This document shows, piece by piece, positions 60,679 through 64,000 of a DNA stretch of 64,000 nucleotides (positions are counted from its first letter, which is position 1; each line of letters opens with the position of its first letter). The notes beneath the pieces were generated by a model. It ran no database searches. It was not told the origin of the DNA and saw only the letters and a program-made list of their open reading frames with translations. Source of the DNA: Gp1-AA133 sp963850425. GTDB lineage: Bacteria; Acidobacteriota; Terriglobia; Terriglobales; Acidobacteriaceae. The translations under genes and the position numbers were made by a program. The stretch lies in NCBI GenBank assembly GCA_963850425.1, contig CAWKLF010000002.1, positions 1-64,000 on the forward strand. Reading direction: 5' to 3'.

Positions 60679-61152
60679 CTATTTCTCCACAAACTTCTTG
60701 AGGTCCTGCAGGACACCGGGCCATCCGCCGGAGTAGTCCTTTCGCGCGACGGGCAGTTGGGCCAGGCCGCTGTGCGTGACGCGAACGAGCGTGCCTCCCT
60801 TGCTCGCCGCCAGTTCCCAGCGGACGACGGTGCGTTGCGCCGGGCGATCGTGCCAGTTCGCGGTCCAGGTGTAGCTGAGCACGCGAGGCGGCTTGTATTC
60901 CAGGACTTCCCCGTCGCAATGAAATTTGCTGACGCCGTTGATGTCGAGCTTGGTCGGTTTGGTGTCGTAGGCCCAGCGGCCGCCCTTGCGCGGCTCGAGT
61001 GAGAATGACTCGATCTGGCAATCTTCGCCGGTCCACCATTGCAGGACCTGCGCTGAATCAACAAGGGCTTGAAAAATGCGCTCCGGCGGTGCGGCAATCT
61101 CGATTTCGGAGATCACCGCATCTTGATCCGGCGTGATGATTGCTTTCGCCAT
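60679..61152 (-). CDS. SRPBCC/AHSA1-domain protein
   Basis: A 157-residue paralogue of the next gene: ISEIEIAAPPERIFQALVDS, QVLQWWTGEDC, RKGGRWAYDTKP, CDGEVLEYKPPRVLSYTWTA, VRVTHSGLAQLPVARKDYSG, ending GWPGVLQDLKKFVE. Both copies sit behind an ArsR-type regulator, the usual arrangement for AHSA1-like proteins whose expression the regulator controls. Ligand unknown. Confidence 0.85.
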   Translation of the reverse strand: MAKAIITPDQDAVISEIEIAAPPERIFQALVDSAQVLQWWTGEDCQIESFSLEPRKGGRWAYDTKPTKLDINGVSKFHCDGEVLEYKPPRVLSYTWTANWHDRPAQRTVVRWELAASKGGTLVRVTHSGLAQLPVARKDYSGGWPGVLQDLKKFVEK

Positions 61153-61177
61153 TCTGACGTCCTTCGTTTTCCGTGCG

Positions 61178-61675
61178 CTACATGGACGCTTTGACGCGGG
61201 CCAGTTCGAAGTGCTCCTTCATCTGCTTACCGTCCTCCTGCACGAAGGTCCAGTCTTCGCTGTGGTGGTCGGAGTCTGGCATGGTGATAACGAGATTGCT
61301 CATGTGACCAGCTTTTGGGCTGGCCATGTTGGTACCGTCGATAAAGTTGAAGGTAATGCTCTTCCCGTCGGGCGACAGGGTGGCTTGCATGCGGGGTTGA
61401 TTGCCGGCGCCGCAGTAGTGCGTCATCAGTACGCGATCGTTGTCCATGTGAAACATGCTGATCATGTCCTCTTTGCCGAGGATCTCACTGAGGATCGCGG
61501 AGCCGCCGGAGGTGGGTCGGAAGACAATCTTCACGGAATCGCTATTGCTGGCTTTCCCTTCCCAGGTGCCGTTCAGCGACTTCAGATGTTCGAAGGTACT
61601 CTTGGCATTGGATTGCGCGAAGGCTTGAGCGACCAGCAGGAATGACAGCGCAGCGGCGAAGCGTAGGTGATTCAT
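61178..61675 (-). CDS. Secreted beta-barrel-like protein in ArsR operon
   Basis: A 165-residue protein from an ATG at 61675 with signal peptide MNHLRFAAALSFLLVAQAFA. The body is beta-rich (LNGTWEGKASNSDSVKIVFR, GGSAILSEILGKEDMISMFH, DNDRVLMTHYCGAGNQPRMQ, DWTFVQEDGKQMKEHFELAR), resembling small lipocalin-like or DUF1579-like domains in which LNGTWEG starts the first strand. Family not firmly assigned. Probably co-transcribed with the ArsR gene upstream and two SRPBCC genes downstream. Confidence 0.68.
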   Translation of the reverse strand: MNHLRFAAALSFLLVAQAFAQSNAKSTFEHLKSLNGTWEGKASNSDSVKIVFRPTSGGSAILSEILGKEDMISMFHMDNDRVLMTHYCGAGNQPRMQATLSPDGKSITFNFIDGTNMASPKAGHMSNLVITMPDSDHHSEDWTFVQEDGKQMKEHFELARVKASM

Positions 61676-61745
61676 TTGTGGATAGCTCCTCGTGTTCATT
61701 GGATTTTGGTTGTCCGCGAGCCCGGGTCGCTGGCTCGCTCTTGCT

Positions 61746-62162
61746 CTATTCCGCGTTTCGGTTTTTTTGTTTTGCCGGCTTGTGCGTGCGATGCCGAGGC
61801 GCTTTCATCGGAGCAACGGCGGTTTCCTTCGCATACTCCGCTTCCACAAACGCTTTCAGGTTCGCCAAACTCATCGACCAGAAGCTGCGGTATTGCTCCA
61901 GCCAGGAATCCACCGCCCGCAGGGGCTCGGGATTGAGGTGATAAAAGCGGTTGCGGCCTTCGCGATGCTCGTTCACCAGGTGCGCGCGTCGCAGCAGACG
62001 CAGGTGCTTGGAAATCGCCGGCCGCGAGATAGGAAACGCCTCCGCTATCTGCCCGGCGGGCTGGCGGCCTTTGCGCAACAGGTCGAGTACAGCCCGGCGG
62101 GTCGGATCGGCCAGCGCGCTGAAAGTGGCTTCCGGGGAATACGTAACCGTTTGGTTCCGCAT
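61746..62162 (-). CDS. ArsR-family winged-helix regulator
   Basis: A 138-residue protein: ATFSALADPTRRAVLDLLRK, GRQPAGQIAEAFPISRPAIS, KHLRLLRRAHLVNEHREGRN, RFYHLNPEPLRAVDSWLEQY. This is the subgroup that controls AHSA1/SRPBCC genes rather than metal export. No cysteine metal site is visible. A basic C-terminal tail (HRTHKPAKQKNR) follows. It is first of four same-strand genes and probably represses the operon from its own promoter. Confidence 0.87.
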   Translation of the reverse strand: MRNQTVTYSPEATFSALADPTRRAVLDLLRKGRQPAGQIAEAFPISRPAISKHLRLLRRAHLVNEHREGRNRFYHLNPEPLRAVDSWLEQYRSFWSMSLANLKAFVEAEYAKETAVAPMKAPRHRTHKPAKQKNRNAE

Positions 62163-62268
62163 AATGTGTAACTGTACGGTTACATGATCTGGATGTCAAG
62201 CAGAAATTTCGGTGGGGCGTCCATGAATCAGCGAGCCGAGGTGAACGTTGCTGATGGCGGGATGGTGC

Positions 62269-62844
62269 TCAGTTATTTCCGTTGCGGACCAGTTCCAGAA
62301 ACTTCTGGTGAACGCGGGTATCCTCGCTGAGTTCGGGATGGAACGTGGCGGCCATGGTCTTCCCTTCTCGTACGACGACTGGATCTTTGCCTTCCGTAGC
62401 CATTACTTCCACGCCCGGGCCCAGATGCTCGATCTTCGGCGCGCGGATGAACACCATTTCCAACGGAGACTCGCCGAGCTTGCCCGTACGAATGGAGCTA
62501 TCGACTTGGCGTCCGTAGGCGTTGCGGCGGATGCGGATGTCGAGCGCTCCCAAGCCCGGCTGAGGCGGGTTGGTGACTTCCTTGGCGAGCATGATGGCGC
62601 CCGCGCAGGTGCCGAAGGTGGGCTTCACACGCACAAATTCCTTAAGCTTGGCGAAGCCTTGCTCGCCGAGGATTTTCAGGAACGCGCCGGACTCGCCGCC
62701 CGGGATCACCAGACCGTCAATCTGGTCAAGCTGCTCGGGCTTGCGGACGAGGATCACATCCGCACCTAGTTCTTCAAGGCGCTTCTTGTGGGCATCAAAA
62801 TCGCCCTGGATGGCGAGGACTCCGATGGTTTGCTTCATTGTCAT
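62269..62844 (-). CDS. pdxT: Pyridoxal 5'-phosphate synthase glutaminase subunit (PdxT)
   Basis: A 191-residue class-I glutamine amidotransferase. IGVLAIQGDFDAHKKRLEEL and GLVIPGGESGAFLKIL form the active-site frame. FGTCAGAIMLAKEV holds the catalytic Cys, and TFHPELSEDTRVHQ the His and Glu. It hydrolyses glutamine and passes ammonia to PdxS, together making PLP from ribose-5-phosphate and glyceraldehyde-3-phosphate. It follows pdxS on the minus strand with a hairpin between them. An ATG at 62838 is an equally possible start. Confidence 0.93.
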   Translation of the reverse strand: MTMKQTIGVLAIQGDFDAHKKRLEELGADVILVRKPEQLDQIDGLVIPGGESGAFLKILGEQGFAKLKEFVRVKPTFGTCAGAIMLAKEVTNPPQPGLGALDIRIRRNAYGRQVDSSIRTGKLGESPLEMVFIRAPKIEHLGPGVEVMATEGKDPVVVREGKTMAATFHPELSEDTRVHQKFLELVRNGNN

Positions 62845-62873
62845 GGGATCCACAATCTTTGACATTGAAAAAT

Positions 62874-62908
62874 CCCCACCCTAGCGCAACGTGCGCGCTA
62901 GGATGGGG
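62874..62908. repeat. GC-rich hairpin between pdxS and pdxT
   Basis: Two 14-base arms (ccccaccctagcgc and gcgctaggatgggg) pair with one mismatch around a 7-base loop. On the minus strand the hairpin is followed by ATTTTTC, terminator-like, between two genes that must both be expressed. It may be a REP-like element or a partial terminator that sets the pdxS:pdxT ratio. Confidence 0.7.
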
Positions 62909-62938
62909 CGCCCTCTGTACCGAAGAGATGACGGCTTC

Positions 62939-63871
62939 TTACCAGCCTCTTGTCTGCAGCATGTGCGCTTCATCCAGGCCGGACACCGCCAGACCCTTCA
63001 TCGCACCCACCAGGTCCTCGCTCACTTCAAGTAATACTTTAGGATCTTGATAGTGGGTGGCGGCGCGGACGATGGCCTTGGCGCGCTTCTCGGCTTCGAT
63101 TGGGTCGGCGAATTCGGTGGAGTTCTTCATGAAGATGCCGGAGCCGACGAAGACGGCTTCCGCGCCCAGCTGCATGACCAGCGACGCGTCGGCCGGGGTG
63201 GCGATGCCACCGGCCGAGAAATTCGGCACAGGCAGCTTACCTTCTTTCGCGACCATACGGATCAGTTCGTACGGGGCCCCATGTTCCTTCGCCTTGGCGT
63301 ACAACTCTTCTTCGCCCAGCACGGTCAGGATTTTCATTTCCTGAACGATCTGGCGAATGTGCTTGACGGCGTGCACGACGTCGCCGGTACCGGCTTCGCC
63401 CTTGGTGCGGATCATGGCCGCGCCTTCCGCGATACGGCGCAGAGCTTCGCCTAGATTGCGCGCACCGCAGACGAAGGGGACTTTGAAGGCGTGCTTATCG
63501 ACGTGATGGGCTTCGTCAGCCGGCGTCAGCACTTCGGACTCGTCGATGTAGTCGACGCCCAGTTCTTCGAGGATCTGGGCCTCGGCGAAGTGGCCGATGC
63601 GGCACTTGGCCATCACGGGAATCGACACGGTGGCCATGATCTCGCGAATCTTTTTGGGCGATGCCATCCGGGCCACTCCCCCTTCGGCGCGGATTTGGGC
63701 GGGCACGCGCTCGAGCGCCATGACCGCGACGGCCCCTGCGCGTTCGGCGATTTCGGCTTGCTTGGCGTCGGTGACGTCCATGATGACGCCGCCCTTGAGC
63801 ATTTCGGCAAGGCCGGTCTTCAGGCGGAGGCTGGTGGAATGGCCGTTCTTCGAGCCGTTGTTGTCTGACAT
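62939..63871 (-). CDS. pdxS: Pyridoxal 5'-phosphate synthase subunit PdxS
   Basis: A 310-residue PdxS. The ATG at 63871 follows GGAAAGG. Signatures: GLAEMLKGGVIMDVTDAKQA, VAVMALERVPAQIRAEGGVA, RMASPKKIREIMATVSIPVM, AKCRIGHFAEAQILEELGVD (active-site Lys in VMAKCRIGH), IRTKGEAGTGDVVHAVKH (second Lys) and FSAGGIATPADASLVMQLGA. It condenses ribose-5-phosphate, glyceraldehyde-3-phosphate and ammonia from PdxT into PLP. Confidence 0.95.
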   Translation of the reverse strand: MSDNNGSKNGHSTSLRLKTGLAEMLKGGVIMDVTDAKQAEIAERAGAVAVMALERVPAQIRAEGGVARMASPKKIREIMATVSIPVMAKCRIGHFAEAQILEELGVDYIDESEVLTPADEAHHVDKHAFKVPFVCGARNLGEALRRIAEGAAMIRTKGEAGTGDVVHAVKHIRQIVQEMKILTVLGEEELYAKAKEHGAPYELIRMVAKEGKLPVPNFSAGGIATPADASLVMQLGAEAVFVGSGIFMKNSTEFADPIEAEKRAKAIVRAATHYQDPKVLLEVSEDLVGAMKGLAVSGLDEAHMLQTRGW

Positions 63872-63880
63872 GATTTTCAC

Positions 63881-64000
63881 CTTTCCGGAGCTGAGGCGCA
63901 GAAGCGAGCCTCAGGCAATCGCTCTACGCATTCAATGCTATCAAAATATTGGTATTGTTGGACCGTCCATTTACGCTATTCTTTCCATGCCACTTTTATG
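63881..64000. promoter_or_regulatory. Upstream region of pdxS with a palindromic site
   Basis: tggac-c-gtcca at 63959-63969 is a perfect 5-bp inverted repeat. Sites of this kind occur upstream of pdx genes that are controlled by MocR/PdxR-type regulators. The window ends before any divergent gene can be identified. Confidence 0.35.

Overview
The window looks like a chromosomal segment of an Acidobacteriota (Terriglobia/Koribacter-like) bacterium. This is an inference from family content: TIGR03803 'GloVer' repeat proteins, choice-of-anchor D and He_PIG-type lipoproteins, a bifunctional-nuclease-domain gene beside miaB, tandem pterin synthase genes beside folE, and GC-rich palindromic intergenic repeats. 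No rRNA or marker gene is present to fix the taxonomy.

Layout. (1) 1-1907: left chromosomal flank with a frameshifted secreted lipoprotein gene. (2) About 1908-41526: a roughly 39.6 kb genomic island in the 3' end of a tRNA-Arg(ACG) gene. A perfect 51-bp direct repeat (the tRNA 3' half) bounds it, and a tyrosine integrase lies directly inside the right end. The outer parts of the island resemble a phage satellite: a small HTH protein and a terminase small subunit at the left end; small proteins, an XRE regulator, a CHC2 primase-type zinc finger, a DUF3987-like protein, a zinc-finger protein and the integrase at the right end. The left interior (3-18 kb) is an insertion-sequence graveyard: an IS3 element, two copies of an IS1111-like element (one interrupted by a second IS110-family element), and several frameshifted secreted proteins. 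The middle (19-33 kb) is a compact cargo of stress and envelope genes: dodecin, Kbp-like BON/LysM protein, YegP, YidB, an ECF sigma factor/small protein/MscS operon, MscL, a DUF481 outer-membrane protein, an aquaporin, two ComEA-like helix-hairpin-helix proteins (one fused to a tetraheme cytochrome c) and an M48 protease. The stretch 33-36 kb holds remnants (receiver domain, HsdM, XRE), a CHASE3 protein and a serine recombinase.

(3) 41.5-64 kb: right chromosomal flank with mostly intact genes. These are a YHS/heavy-metal P1B-ATPase with a divergent HMA-like protein, a TlpA lipoprotein, a GT2 glycosyltransferase, two 6-pyruvoyl-tetrahydropterin-synthase-like genes, folE, rhomboid, truB, a GH18 chitinase, a VOC protein, a large Ig-like lipoprotein, a sulfotransferase, a bifunctional nuclease, miaB (one frameshift), a DinB protein, an ArsR/SRPBCC operon and pdxS-pdxT. 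A perfect parS-like palindrome lies downstream of folE.

The observations most worth following are the satellite-like island carrying an osmotic/envelope-stress cargo, the helix-hairpin-helix/cytochrome fusion, the nested IS110 elements whose ends can be defined exactly and whose non-coding regions are bridge-RNA candidates, and the parS-like site. Frameshifts are common in 1-17 kb and rare elsewhere. Many fall in short homopolymers, so decay and sequencing error cannot be fully separated from the sequence alone.
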